A stretch of DNA of 64,000 nucleotides from Lachnospiraceae bacterium (GCA_017461725.1 JAFTXG010000022.1:140784-204783), one strand, 5' to 3'. Shown: positions 7,345 to 16,920, counted from the first letter of the stretch. The notes: a model not told the origin generated them from the letters alone. Made by a program: numbers and translations.

Positions 7345-8994
7345 ATGATCAGTGCAAATGGTGTAACATTACGAATCGGAAAGAAGGCTTTGTTTGAGGA
7401 TGTAAACATTAAGTTTACCGAGGGCAACTGCTATGGTCTCATCGGTGCCAACGGCGCAGGAAAGTCCACTTTCCTGAAAATATTGTCCGGTCAGCTGGAG
7501 CCCAGCAAGGGAGACGTGGTGATCACTCCCGGTCAGCGTCTCTCCTTCCTGCAGCAGGACCACTTTAAGTATGACGAGTATCCGGTGCTGGATACGGTCA
7601 TCATGGGTAATCCTCGTCTTTTGGAGGTTATGCATGAGAAGGATGCGATCTACATGAAGGAGGACTTCACCGAGGCTGACGGTATCCGTGCCGCCGAGTT
7701 GGAGGAGGAGTTTGCCAACATGAACGGCTGGGAGGCTGAGTCTGACGCCGCGTCCCTGTTAAACGGTCTGGGCATCGGTACCGAGCTTCATTATTCCCTG
7801 ATGAAGGATCTGAACGGTAACGAGAAGGTGAAGGTACTGCTGGCGCAGGCCCTGTTCGGAAACCCCGACATCCTGCTGCTCGATGAGCCCACCAACCACC
7901 TCGACCTGGATGCGATCGCATGGCTGGAGGAGTTCCTCATCAACTTTGACAACACCGTTATCGTGGTTTCCCACGACCGTTACTTCCTGAATAAGGTATG
8001 TACCCACACTGCAGATATCGACTATGCGAAGATTCAGCTGTACGCAGGTAACTACGACTTCTGGTACGAGTCCAGCCAGCTGATGGTCAAGCAGATGAAG
8101 GAAGCAAACAAGAAGAAAGAGGAGAAGATCAAGGAGCTGCAGGAGTTTATTCAGCGATTCTCCGCAAACGCTTCCAAGTCCAAGCAGGCTACTTCCCGTA
8201 AGCGTGCGCTGGAGAAGATCCAGCTGGATGAGATCCGTCCCTCCAGCAGAAAATATCCCTATATTGATTTCCGCCCCGAGCGCGAGATCGGTAACGAGGT
8301 GCTGACTGTTGAGCATCTGTCCAAGACCATCGACGGTGTGAAGGTGCTGGACGATGTATCCTTTATCCTGGGACACAATGACAAGGTCGCTTTCGTAGGC
8401 TCCAACGAGCTGGCGAAGACCACCCTGTTCCAGATCTTGGCTGGTGAGATGGAGCCCGACGAGGGATCCTACAAGTGGGGCGTGACCACCTCCCAGGCAT
8501 ATTTTGCTAAAGATAATACCGAGATTTTTGACAGCGATCTGACCATCACCGACTGGCTGACCCAGTTCTCCGTGATCAAGGACGCCACCTATGTGCGCGG
8601 TTTCCTGGGACGTATGCTGTTCGCCGGCGATGACGGCATGAAGCGCCTGCGTGTGCTCTCCGGTGGTGAGAAGGTGCGCTGCCAGCTGTCCATGATGATG
8701 ATCAAGGCTGCTAACTGTCTGATCTTTGACGAGCCCACCAACCATCTGGACATGGAGTCCATCACCGCGCTGAACAACGGACTGATCAAGTTCCCCGGCG
8801 TGATCCTGTTCTCCTGCCACGACCATCAGTTTGTGCAGACCACCGCAAACCGTATTATGGAGTTCACTCCCGACGGTCTGATTGACAAGATCACCACCTA
8901 CGACGAGTATCTGGCGAGCGACGTGATGGCGAGAAAGCGCCAGGGCGTTGCGAAGGCAGCTCCCGTTGAAGTGATCTCTGAGGATGACGAATAA
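7345..8994 (+). CDS. ABC-F family ATPase (YbiT-like)
   Basis: This soluble tandem-ATPase protein has no membrane domain. ABC-F proteins bind the ribosomal E site and adjust translation; some give antibiotic resistance. The first cassette has Walker A GANGAGKST (about residue 35), Walker B ILLLDEPTNHLDL and the ABC-F linker RFSANASKSKQATSRKRAL. The second has a degenerate Walker A, GSNELAKTT, near residue 351, but a normal LSGGEK signature and LIFDEPTNHLDM. The first signature is also degraded (DLNGNEKVKV). This pattern matches the YbiT branch more than resistance-type members. AAGGAG lies eleven bases before ATG 7345. Codon choice suggests good expression. Confidence 0.85.
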   Translation: MISANGVTLRIGKKALFEDVNIKFTEGNCYGLIGANGAGKSTFLKILSGQLEPSKGDVVITPGQRLSFLQQDHFKYDEYPVLDTVIMGNPRLLEVMHEKDAIYMKEDFTEADGIRAAELEEEFANMNGWEAESDAASLLNGLGIGTELHYSLMKDLNGNEKVKVLLAQALFGNPDILLLDEPTNHLDLDAIAWLEEFLINFDNTVIVVSHDRYFLNKVCTHTADIDYAKIQLYAGNYDFWYESSQLMVKQMKEANKKKEEKIKELQEFIQRFSANASKSKQATSRKRALEKIQLDEIRPSSRKYPYIDFRPEREIGNEVLTVEHLSKTIDGVKVLDDVSFILGHNDKVAFVGSNELAKTTLFQILAGEMEPDEGSYKWGVTTSQAYFAKDNTEIFDSDLTITDWLTQFSVIKDATYVRGFLGRMLFAGDDGMKRLRVLSGGEKVRCQLSMMMIKAANCLIFDEPTNHLDMESITALNNGLIKFPGVILFSCHDHQFVQTTANRIMEFTPDGLIDKITTYDEYLASDVMARKRQGVAKAAPVEVISEDDE

Positions 8995-9147
8995 AAATCT
9001 GGACGGCAACCATGGCGGAGCAATCATTTTTAATAGATCTTGAATAATGTCAAAAGTCCGGGAATCCGCACAAATAAAGGTTTCCTGAGAGATGGAAAGT
9101 CTCTGTGATAATGGTTTGACAATATTTGAAGATTATCTAAAAAGTAT

Positions 9148-9192
9148 AGAGCTAACTGATTTTTGTTTGGGAAAGTCAGTTGGCTCTTTTTA
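9148..9192 (+). terminator. Terminator in the 8995-9385 intergenic stretch
   Basis: 9148-9159 pairs with 9176-9187 (one G-U) and is followed by TTTTATG. Apart from this hairpin the 391-base stretch between the ABC-F gene and the helicase shows no gene; it becomes AT-rich near 9040, which marks the edge of the island. Confidence 0.7.
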
Positions 9193-9385
9193 TGTTTTTT
9201 CAAAAGTAAAAACCTGGAAAAATACCAGATGAAAAAAGATGAGGGACTGAAACGCCTAAATGTTTTTGTAAAGTGATTCAAGATTATCTTGCAGTTTTCT
9301 ATTGGAAACAATATAATATATACAAAATGAAGATACATAAAAAAGATAAACACTCAAGAAAACAGCAGATAAGAAAGGTTTGTCT

Positions 9386-12300
9386 ATGGGATTCTTTTCA
9401 AATCTTTTCAGAAAGAAAAATCGTACAATTAGTAATGCTCAAAAGAAAAGTAATACTGATAACCCAGAATGTAAGCGGCTTCTTGATCTGAAAGCATATA
9501 TGGATGCAATGCTAAATGCAAACAATTATATAGCAAAAAGTGAGTACAAAGATACGTTGCTGGAGTCAAGGAAAACAATAGAATACTTTGAGGTACTAAA
9601 AAGCAGTGGTTTATTAAACACGTTTTGTGAAAATAACTGCATGGACATTCGAGTTATTGAAACTATTTTTACCTACTATGAAAATTTTGAAACTTTGGTT
9701 GATCAACATAATGAGGCGTATATTCAATATGCGATGAATCACGAGAAAGAATATTTGGACAATATTCTTCGGGAAGTTGATCCACAAATTAGGTTAGATG
9801 AAGATCAGCGTCGGGTTGTATTAACGGATGAAGACTATTGTCTGGTAATCGCCGGTGCTGGAGCAGGAAAGACAACAACTGTTGCAGCTAAAGTGAAATA
9901 TTTAGTTGAAAAGAAAGGGGTAGCCCCGTCACAGATTTTAGTGGTGTCTTTCACTAATAAAGCGGTACGAGAACTCCGCGATAAGTTGAATAAAGATTTG
10001 GCTATTGAATGCCCGATTGCAACGTTTCATTCAACTGGTAATGCGATTCTGAGAAAACATAATCCAGAAAAATTGAATATTGTTGATTCTTCAAAGTTAT
10101 ATTATGTACTTCAGGATTACTTCAAAAACTCTATATTGAAAAATGAAAGACTTGTAAATAACTTAATTATGTTTTTTGCATCTTATTTTGATGCGCCTTT
10201 TGAGGGGAAGGATCTTAATGATTTCTTTAATAAAGTTGCAAAAGCGAATTTCTCAACACTGAGGAGTGACCTTGATGAATATAAAAAGCAAATTGTTGAT
10301 ATTCGTACTAAGAAAACGGTCACAATTCAAAATGAAGTGATGAGATCACATCAGGAAGTCGAAATCGCTAATTTTTTGTATTTGAATAATATTGAATACG
10401 AATATGAGCCGATATATCAATACAATATTCTTTTATCAAGAAAGCCGTACACACCCGATTTTATCATTCGACAGGATGACAAAGTTGCCTATATAGAACA
10501 TTTTGGAATCACACAAGATGGAAAAAATGATCGTTTCAGCGATGATCAGCTTGCTGCATATAAAAAGGCAATTAACGACAAAGTGAGTTTGCATAGACGG
10601 CATGGAACTGTTTTGATATATACATTTTCACAATATTCTGACAGAAGAACTTTGCTTGAACATTTGCAAGAGGAGCTTGAGAAGAAAGGTTTTGAACTTC
10701 GCCCTCGTTCAAACAAGGAAGTTATGGAGAAGTTAATTTCTGCTGAAGAAAACCGTTATATTAGGAAATTGGTTAATTTGATTTGTCGTTTTATTTCAAA
10801 TTTCAAGACAAATGGATATTCTTCTGAGGAATTTAATCGTATGTATCATGCTACACAGAATGTGCGTACAAGACTTTTCTTGGATATTTGTCATGACTGT
10901 TATTTGGAATATGATCGTTATCTCAAGGAAAATAACGCAGTTGATTTCGAAGATATGATCAATGAATCTGCCAGAGTTTTGCGAGAAGTAAAAGAAATGA
11001 AGCAAAAGCTTGATTTCAAATATGTGATCGTGGATGAATATCAGGATATTTCACGGCAACGATTTGATCTGGTCACTGCATTATCTGATGTAACAGATGC
11101 AAAAATTATTGCGGTGGGTGATGATTGGCAATCGATTTATGCGTTTAGTGGTTCTGATATAACCTTGTTTACGAAGTTTGCTGAGAAAATGGGATATGCG
11201 AAACTTTTAAAGATAGTCAATACATATCGAAATTCCCAGGAAGTAATTGACATTGCTGGTAACTTCATTCAAAAAAACGAAGCTCAAATAGCGAAGGATT
11301 TAAAATCGCCGAAACATATTGTTGATCCAGTAATTATATACACTTATGATGCCACCTTAAAAAGAAAGGATGCAGACAGAAGAAGTGGTGTGAATTATGA
11401 ACTTGCTCATGCGGTTGAAGTAGCATTGGAGCAGATTATGGAGTTTAATCAGCTGGAAGGAAAAGATGAAAATGGATCGATTCTTTTGTTGGGAAGATTT
11501 GGATTTGATGGGGATCAGTTAGAACGCTCCGGATTATTTGAATATGTTGATCGGGGAAACAAAATTAAAAGTGTAAAATATCCTGAATTGAATATTTCGT
11601 TTATGACAGCTCATGCCTCAAAGGGGCTGGGGTATGACAATGTAATTGTTGTAAATGGAAAAAATGAGACATATGGTTTTCCTTCAAAAATTGAGGATGA
11701 TCCGGTTCTTTCACTTGTAATTAAAGGAGATCGCTCTATTGATTATGCGGAGGAACGCCGGTTGTTTTATGTTGCAATGACAAGAACAAAAAATCGTGTT
11801 TATTTCATTGCTCCAGAGCAAAATCCATCGGAATTTTTGCTCGAAATTAAGCGAGATTATAAGAATGTTAAGCTCTGCGGAAATTGGAATGAAGATTTAC
11901 CACAAAATAGTATCGCGAAAAAGACTTGCCCTGTATGTGGTTATCCGCTTCAATTTCGATATAAAAATGCATACGGTTTACGGCTATTTATCTGTACAAA
12001 CGAGCCGGAAGTATGCAGTTTCATGACAAATGAGTATAGCGCAGGGAAACTTTCTATCCTAAAGTGCGATCAATGTAGAGATGGCTATCTCATTGTAAAG
12101 CCGGGAAAGGACAGCGGTTTCTTTTTAGGGTGCACAAATTACAAAAAAGATGGTACTGGATGTGGAAAAGTCATTTGGAAGCAGCAGTATTATGATATGA
12201 TGAAGCTTTCACCGGAACCAGCACCGGAAAAGGTATTTCCGTCTGGGTTAAGGAAATCGACACAGGCTGAAACTGAAGCAAAGAAAGATGTACAGAGAGA

Positions 12301-12691
12301 AGAGATTCCGGTTATAAAGAAGGCAAGTGTGAAGGCTGTGGAATATGAAGAAAATGATTTAAACGAGATTATTTATACGATATTGCAGGGCCTTTTACAT
12401 ATTAGTGGAACACGATATTACGGTATTACTGTATTGATCGATGTGCTACGAGGTGCTAACAGCAAACGCATTTTTGACGCTAAGTTGAATACACTTCCGG
12501 AATACGGTAAACTTGCGCAGCTTCGCCGTGATGATTTGCATACTATTATTGAATGGATGATCGAGAACCATTTTATACTTAAGACAAAAGGGCAGTATCC
12601 GGTGTTGCACCCTACTTATGAAGGAATGCACTATAACGAGGTCATTACTCCAAATAAGCTAAAAAAACTACAGGAGCGATTACTTTCGTAG
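9386..12691 (+). CDS. SF1 UvrD/HelD-like helicase with nuclease-like insert, zinc ribbons and RQC-like end
   Basis: This is a large (1102 aa) 3'-5' DNA helicase-like protein. The N-terminal 135 residues are unassigned. Walker A IAGAGAGKTTT is near residue 156, motif II VDEYQDIS near 549, and late motifs TAHASKGLGYDNVIVV and RRLFYVAMTR follow. Residues about 325-440 are inserted between helicase motifs and look like a PD-(D/E)XK fold (EVEIANFL, TPDFI, YIEHFG), although the usual last lysine is not evident. Two CxxC-type topoisomerase zinc ribbons lie at about 850-930 (CPVCGYPL, CDQCRDGYL). The end resembles the RecQ RQC winged helix (VLRGANSKRIF). ATG 9386 follows AAAGG; a TTG six bases earlier is less likely. 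Base composition is clearly AT-rich against its neighbours, which suggests transfer. A role in repair or phage defence is inference. Confidence 0.82.
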   Translation: MGFFSNLFRKKNRTISNAQKKSNTDNPECKRLLDLKAYMDAMLNANNYIAKSEYKDTLLESRKTIEYFEVLKSSGLLNTFCENNCMDIRVIETIFTYYENFETLVDQHNEAYIQYAMNHEKEYLDNILREVDPQIRLDEDQRRVVLTDEDYCLVIAGAGAGKTTTVAAKVKYLVEKKGVAPSQILVVSFTNKAVRELRDKLNKDLAIECPIATFHSTGNAILRKHNPEKLNIVDSSKLYYVLQDYFKNSILKNERLVNNLIMFFASYFDAPFEGKDLNDFFNKVAKANFSTLRSDLDEYKKQIVDIRTKKTVTIQNEVMRSHQEVEIANFLYLNNIEYEYEPIYQYNILLSRKPYTPDFIIRQDDKVAYIEHFGITQDGKNDRFSDDQLAAYKKAINDKVSLHRRHGTVLIYTFSQYSDRRTLLEHLQEELEKKGFELRPRSNKEVMEKLISAEENRYIRKLVNLICRFISNFKTNGYSSEEFNRMYHATQNVRTRLFLDICHDCYLEYDRYLKENNAVDFEDMINESARVLREVKEMKQKLDFKYVIVDEYQDISRQRFDLVTALSDVTDAKIIAVGDDWQSIYAFSGSDITLFTKFAEKMGYAKLLKIVNTYRNSQEVIDIAGNFIQKNEAQIAKDLKSPKHIVDPVIIYTYDATLKRKDADRRSGVNYELAHAVEVALEQIMEFNQLEGKDENGSILLLGRFGFDGDQLERSGLFEYVDRGNKIKSVKYPELNISFMTAHASKGLGYDNVIVVNGKNETYGFPSKIEDDPVLSLVIKGDRSIDYAEERRLFYVAMTRTKNRVYFIAPEQNPSEFLLEIKRDYKNVKLCGNWNEDLPQNSIAKKTCPVCGYPLQFRYKNAYGLRLFICTNEPEVCSFMTNEYSAGKLSILKCDQCRDGYLIVKPGKDSGFFLGCTNYKKDGTGCGKVIWKQQYYDMMKLSPEPAPEKVFPSGLRKSTQAETEAKKDVQREEIPVIKKASVKAVEYEENDLNEIIYTILQGLLHISGTRYYGITVLIDVLRGANSKRIFDAKLNTLPEYGKLAQLRRDDLHTIIEWMIENHFILKTKGQYPVLHPTYEGMHYNEVITPNKLKKLQERLLS

Positions 12692-12730
12692 TAATGTACT
12701 TGATTTTAAACTGGTTGATGAGTATAATAA

Positions 12731-13035
12731 AAAGACAAAGCGTACGGAACGACAAATCTATTTGATAAGATTGATTTGACGAAGTCCCGAAATCGCAGAG
12801 ATTTTGGTATGGGATTTTATACGACGATTCTTGAAGAACAGTCAAAAGAGTGGGGATACCGATCGCTGATGATAATACCATGGAGACAGTACAGTTGTAT
12901 ATCTCAGGTATTTTGACAGCAAATGAGGCGGTGGAGCGTTTACGGTATAATCGAGTGAATAATCAGGTTTCATTTCATACGGAGAAAGCGCTGAAAAGTC
13001 TGTCATTTGTAAGGAGAGTGGCGTATGGGCAGTAA
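12731..13035 (+). pseudogene. Broken DUF3990 gene (ADP-ribosyltransferase-like toxin candidate)
   Basis: Two pieces of one family lie in different frames. The N-terminal piece (12731-12858) reads GTTNLFDKIDLTKSRN, then RRDFGMGFYTTILEEQSKEW, the start of DUF3990. From about 12856 another frame gives PIADDNTMETVQLYISG, then NNQVSFHTEKALKSLSF, its C terminus. Roughly the middle third is missing and the junction changes frame, so no full protein can be made. DUF3990 is usually paired with a DUF3791 gene, and one follows here with an 11-base overlap. A toxin role for DUF3990 is a prediction from that pairing and from its distant likeness to ADP-ribosyltransferases, as I recall it. Confidence 0.72.
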
Positions 13036-13261
13036 GATATATGAATTCAACGGAAAAGATATTACGATGAATGTTTGTATCCAAATTCGAGCTGTGGTGG
13101 ATATTATTCAGGAACAGTTAAAGGTATCTTTTGAAGATGCGATGCTGCTGTTTTATCAGTCAGAAACCTATGTTACACTGCAGCAGACGGAAAATGGTCT
13201 GTGGGCGGAAGCAGCAGAGTATATCTATGATCGGTTCGCAGAGGAAAAGGCGATTGCCTAA
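13025..13261 (+). CDS. DUF3791 family protein (possible antitoxin remnant)
   Basis: This 78-aa protein has the DUF3791 signature: a helical start ([20 protein letters not shown]), then [21 protein letters not shown] and the ending [14 protein letters not shown]. It appears intact, with GGAG before ATG 13025, and overlaps the end of the broken DUF3990 gene. Family members are usually encoded next to DUF3990 and are thought of as its partner or antidote. With the partner destroyed, it is probably a leftover under weak selection. It is the last gene of the AT-rich island. Confidence 0.75.
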   Translation: MGSKIYEFNGKDITMNVCIQIRAVVDIIQEQLKVSFEDAMLLFYQSETYVTLQQTENGLWAEAAEYIYDRFAEEKAIA

Positions 13262-13311
13262 AAGGGTTTAACACGAGAATACAACTATCGAGTTTAAATG
13301 AGGAAAAAGTT

Positions 13312-14067
13312 ATGAAAAAGATGATTTCCTGGAATGTTAACGGCCTTCGCGCCTGCATGGGCAAGGGCTTTGCGGAGTTTTTTGGTGAGGTGGATGCGGA
13401 TATCTTCTGCATTCAGGAGAGTAAGCTCCAGGCAGGACAGATCGATTTTGCCCCGGAGGGGTATCACGCGTACTGGAATTATGCCGAGAAAAAGGGCTAT
13501 TCCGGCACGGCGATCTTCACGAAGGAGGAGCCCATCAGCGTGTCCTACGGTCTGGGCATCGAGGAGCATGACCACGAGGGGCGTGTGATCACGTGTGAGT
13601 TTCCTGAGTACTATGTGGTCACCTGCTATACGCCAAACTCTCAGGATGGACTGGCCAGATTACCCTACCGCATGACCTGGGAGGACGCTTTCCGGGCATA
13701 CTTAAAGGGGCTGGAGAAGTCCAAACCGGTGATTTTCTGCGGAGATCTTAATGTGGCGCACAAGGAGATTGACCTGAAAAATCCCAAGACTAACCGCAAA
13801 AATGCGGGATTTACCGATGAGGAGAGAGGAAAATTTTCCGATCTTCTGGCGGCTGGCTTTGTGGATACCTTCCGTCATTTCTATCCGGACATGGAAAATA
13901 TCTATTCCTGGTGGTCCTACCGTTTTAAGGCCAGGGAGAAGAATGCTGGTTGGCGTATCGACTATTTCTGTGTGTCGGAGAGCCTGAAGGACAGGCTGGT
14001 GGATGCGAAGATCCACACGGATGTGTTTGGTTCCGATCACTGCCCGGTGGAGCTGGTGATCGGATAG
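13312..14067 (+). CDS. xth: Exodeoxyribonuclease III
   Basis: This is a monomeric AP endonuclease and 3'-5' exonuclease of base-excision repair, in the cytosol. It has all the fold motifs: SWNVNGLRA at the start, the metal-binding glutamate in [21 protein letters not shown] with ALKNP-type loop, [17 protein letters not shown] and the terminal GSDHCPVEL. Length (251 aa) is standard for the ExoA branch. The base composition returns to that of the core genome here, so the gene marks the right edge of the island. It appears monocistronic. Confidence 0.93.
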   Translation: MKKMISWNVNGLRACMGKGFAEFFGEVDADIFCIQESKLQAGQIDFAPEGYHAYWNYAEKKGYSGTAIFTKEEPISVSYGLGIEEHDHEGRVITCEFPEYYVVTCYTPNSQDGLARLPYRMTWEDAFRAYLKGLEKSKPVIFCGDLNVAHKEIDLKNPKTNRKNAGFTDEERGKFSDLLAAGFVDTFRHFYPDMENIYSWWSYRFKAREKNAGWRIDYFCVSESLKDRLVDAKIHTDVFGSDHCPVELVIG

Positions 14068-14201
14068 AGGAGTTGAGTATTTCATCAAATGTTTGCATTG
14101 TGACGGCTTAGAGACTGCATTCTGCTGGTTTCTAGCTTTGTGTTGTGACGGTTTCCGGAAGTTTGTGTACGGATACTTTCAGTTATGTCGGGGTGAGTTG
14201 A

Positions 14202-14903
14202 ATGGCTGAGACAAAAAGTTGGGTGACAACGGGGAAGTTTACAGGGATAAGCGGTGATACATTGAAAGTGATCGCCATGGTCACCATGTTCATCGATCAT
14301 TTTGCTCATGTGTTTATCAGTCCCTACAGTGATTTGTATCTGATTTTGCGGGGAATTGGCCGTCTGGCCTTTCCCCTCTATTGCTTTTTGCTGGTGGAGG
14401 GTTTCCTCCACACAAAGAACTATAACCGCTATGTACTGCGGATGGCACTGTTTGCGCTGATCGCGGAGATTCCCTTCGACCTGGCGCTTTACGGCGTGCC
14501 CATATACTGGGGATATCAGAGTGTGATGCTCACCCTGCTGATCGGACTGATCGGGCTGGGTGCATATCGTTGGTGTGTGAATCGTCAGCTGCCGATCTAC
14601 GGCATACTGGTGGCGGTCGCGGCGATCTTGGCCGGCTGGCTGACCCGGTGCGATTACGGTGCCGAGGGCGTGTTGCTGATTTTTATCTTCTATTTATTCA
14701 GCTATTCGCCGACGAGAAGAGCGGTAGGCCTCGGTGTCTGGGCCGTGATGTTCGGTGGTCTTGAGGTCTGGGGCGCGTGCGCGGTCCTTCCGATAGCGCT
14801 GTACAGCGGAGCGCGCGGAAAGGGCGGAAGATGGTTTAAGTGGTTTGGATATGCATTCTACCCGCTGCATCTGTTTTTGCTGTGGTTAGTGAAGATAATG
14901 TGA
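14202..14903 (+). CDS. TraX family membrane protein
   Basis: This 233-aa multi-span protein matches the TraX family: GDTLKVIAMVTMFIDHFAHVF at the start, then LILRGIGRLAFPLYCFLLVEGF and RMALFALIAEIPFDLALYG, and the ending WFGYAFYPLHLFLLWLVK. TraX was first described in F-plasmid pilin acetylation, but chromosomal Firmicutes members are common and have no settled role; acyltransferase-like chemistry in the envelope is the usual guess. There are no conjugation genes nearby, so this is not evidence of a plasmid. GGGGTGAG precedes the ATG. Confidence 0.85.
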   Translation: MAETKSWVTTGKFTGISGDTLKVIAMVTMFIDHFAHVFISPYSDLYLILRGIGRLAFPLYCFLLVEGFLHTKNYNRYVLRMALFALIAEIPFDLALYGVPIYWGYQSVMLTLLIGLIGLGAYRWCVNRQLPIYGILVAVAAILAGWLTRCDYGAEGVLLIFIFYLFSYSPTRRAVGLGVWAVMFGGLEVWGACAVLPIALYSGARGKGGRWFKWFGYAFYPLHLFLLWLVKIM

Positions 14904-14906
14904 AAC

Positions 14907-14952
14907 GCTTCTGGCTGACGGTCTAGTACTGTGGGTCAGGAGCTTTTATTTT
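14907..14952 (+). terminator. Terminator of the TraX gene
   Basis: GCTTCTGGCT-type arm at 14907-14916 pairs with 14934-14943 (three G-U pairs) and is followed by TTTTATTTT. Confidence 0.65.
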
Positions 14953-15154
14953 ACAAAAGGACCACGGTGCGGAGGAAACATTTTGAAAAACCGTGAAAAA
15001 TCGCTCATAGGACATTATTTATAGTATGATTGATTTGATTTTGTAACCGTTCCCCTCCAAGCGGTGCTTATTTAAGTGAAGGCCTTTGTGTGCCGCCGTT
15101 GCGTGCATGTGAATCGGCGGTATCGATCAAAAGAAGCGAAAGGAGAGATACGCT

Positions 15155-15715
15155 ATGGAGGATCACAATATCGTTGAGCTATATCTGAACCGTGATGAAA
15201 CCGCGATCAGCCAAACCTCCGAGAAATTCGGCAAGCGTCTGCGTACTCTGGCTTACGGCATCGTCGGTGACCGGCAGATCGCCGAGGAGTGCGAGAACGA
15301 CACTTACATGGAAGCGTGGAATGCCATTCCGCCCCATGAGCCGCGGAATTACTTATATGCCTTTCTGGCCCGGATTACCCGCCACATTTCACTGAATCGC
15401 TGTCGTGAGCGCAGCCGGTTAAAGCGAAGTGCATTCATCTGCGAATTGACTGCGGAGATGGAGCAGTGCATTCCGGCCCCGGATGATGTGGAGTGCCGCA
15501 TCGACGATATGGCTTTGCGCGAAGCACTCAACGGATTTTTAAGCATGCTGAAGGAAGAAAAGCGAAACATTTTTCTTCGTCGGTACTGGTATCTGGATTC
15601 CATCGCGGACATCTCCAAACGGTTTGGGGTGTCGGAGAGCAAGGTAAAGACTACGCTTTTTCGATGCCGGGGTCAGCTTCGGGAATACCTTGAGAAGGAG
15701 GGATATACAATATGA
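15155..15715 (+). CDS. ECF-type sigma-70 family factor
   Basis: This 186-aa protein has region 2 (LRTLAYGIVGDRQIAEECEN, then DTYMEAWNAIPPHEP) and region 4 (LSMLKEEKRNIFLRRYWY, SIADISKRFGVSESKVKTTL) but no region 3, as in extracytoplasmic-function sigma factors. It would direct RNA polymerase to a small regulon. The next gene overlaps it by four bases and encodes a single-span protein, the usual place for the anti-sigma factor. A TGTAAC at 15042-15047 could be the -35 element of an autoregulated promoter, but I see no certain -10. AAAGGAGAG lies ahead of the ATG. Confidence 0.86.
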   Translation: MEDHNIVELYLNRDETAISQTSEKFGKRLRTLAYGIVGDRQIAEECENDTYMEAWNAIPPHEPRNYLYAFLARITRHISLNRCRERSRLKRSAFICELTAEMEQCIPAPDDVECRIDDMALREALNGFLSMLKEEKRNIFLRRYWYLDSIADISKRFGVSESKVKTTLFRCRGQLREYLEKEGYTI

Positions 15716-16920
15716 GGGGAAATGAGTTGCTGGATAAAATGGAACTGGTGGATGACGCCTATGTGGAGGCGGCGGGAAACGTATCGGCAGCTGCCGTGCC
15801 CAAAAAGAAGAAAGCAGGCTGGATAAAATGGGTCGCAGTGGCGGCTTGTGTTTCGCTGGTGGTTCTTGCTGGCTTTGCAGGAGCTTCCCGGTTCCGATCC
15901 CAAAATCCGCAGACCATTATCGGCGGGATATTGCGGGAATACAAAAATGCCGGTGTGATGGATAGTGAGACAGCCATTATTTGGCCCTGGGAATATCAAA
16001 CTATCTCCGAACAGTACACCGTGCTGGAGCTTAATGGAAAAAGTTTTAATTCCGGCGGCAGAGAGATAAATGAATCACTTTTGGGAGAAAGCATCGGAAT
16101 TGGCGAGGTGGTTGGATATGATATCTACACAGATAAAGAATATCGGATGTCAGCAGAGGTGCGCCGGATAAGCGGTATTTCTGAGCAGCTGATGGTGGCC
16201 GTCAAGCTGGGCGATGAGTTCTGTGTGTTCAAGTACCACGAGTATGATCCGCCCACAACCTTCGGGGAGGTGCTGGACAACTACAGTCTGCCGGAGACGC
16301 TCCGCTTTGAACGGTTTACGGTTTACGAGGGCCATACGGACCAGGGACATTACCGTCTGAAGGACGATGGGGGTATCTGGGAGATTCTGAATACCTGCCG
16401 CGATGCCAAATTCGTTGGGGACGATGCATGGGGATATGATGAAGGAAAGTACATTAGCTTCACCTCCACCTCGGAGGCGCTGGGCGTGTACAAAAAGGTG
16501 TTCTACGTGACCGCTGACGGCTATGTGAAAACGAATATCTTTGAATGGGGATATATCTTCGAGATCGGAGAGGAAGCCGCTGACCAGATTATCACCTACG
16601 CGAAGGAAAACAGTGAGGAGGCGCAGAGCGAGCCCTACACCTACACACTGGCGGGCACGCTCACTGAGATCGTTGACGGCTACATTCTGATCGATGACTC
16701 CGTGCTGTGCACTGACCCGGAGGACGGAATGGTATTCCGTGTTCCGACCGACGATCTGCGGATCAGCCGCTGCATTGATTTTGGCGGAATCGGTGTGGGA
16801 GACATCGTGGTAGTCTATTTTAACGGCAGCATTGATGTGGACGCAGGAAATGTGGTGGAAGGAGCCTATTCGCTGTCCGAGGGAATCCTGGCAGACGGAG
16901 GTGTGGCGGTGCCGGAGTGA
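15712..16920 (+). CDS. Single-span membrane protein, probable anti-sigma factor
   Basis: No family is recognised with certainty. The 402-aa protein has a short cytosolic N terminus (MRGNELLDKMELVDDAYVEA), one membrane span at about 42-62 (WVAVAACVSLVVLAGFAG) and a long extracytoplasmic region. The order of a short cytosolic helix, one span and a large sensor domain, together with the ATGA overlap with the sigma gene, fits the anti-sigma partner found beside many clostridial ECF factors. The outer part contains beta-rich segments near the end (GTLTEIVDGYILIDDSV, GDIVVVYFNGS) like small OB-type domains in such proteins. The signal is unknown. Confidence 0.7.
   Translation: MRGNELLDKMELVDDAYVEAAGNVSAAAVPKKKKAGWIKWVAVAACVSLVVLAGFAGASRFRSQNPQTIIGGILREYKNAGVMDSETAIIWPWEYQTISEQYTVLELNGKSFNSGGREINESLLGESIGIGEVVGYDIYTDKEYRMSAEVRRISGISEQLMVAVKLGDEFCVFKYHEYDPPTTFGEVLDNYSLPETLRFERFTVYEGHTDQGHYRLKDDGGIWEILNTCRDAKFVGDDAWGYDEGKYISFTSTSEALGVYKKVFYVTADGYVKTNIFEWGYIFEIGEEAADQIITYAKENSEEAQSEPYTYTLAGTLTEIVDGYILIDDSVLCTDPEDGMVFRVPTDDLRISRCIDFGGIGVGDIVVVYFNGSIDVDAGNVVEGAYSLSEGILADGGVAVPE

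Noticed and set aside
14202..14903. TraX as a sign of a conjugative element
   Set aside because: No other transfer genes, relaxase or integrase are present; chromosomal TraX-family genes are common in Clostridia.
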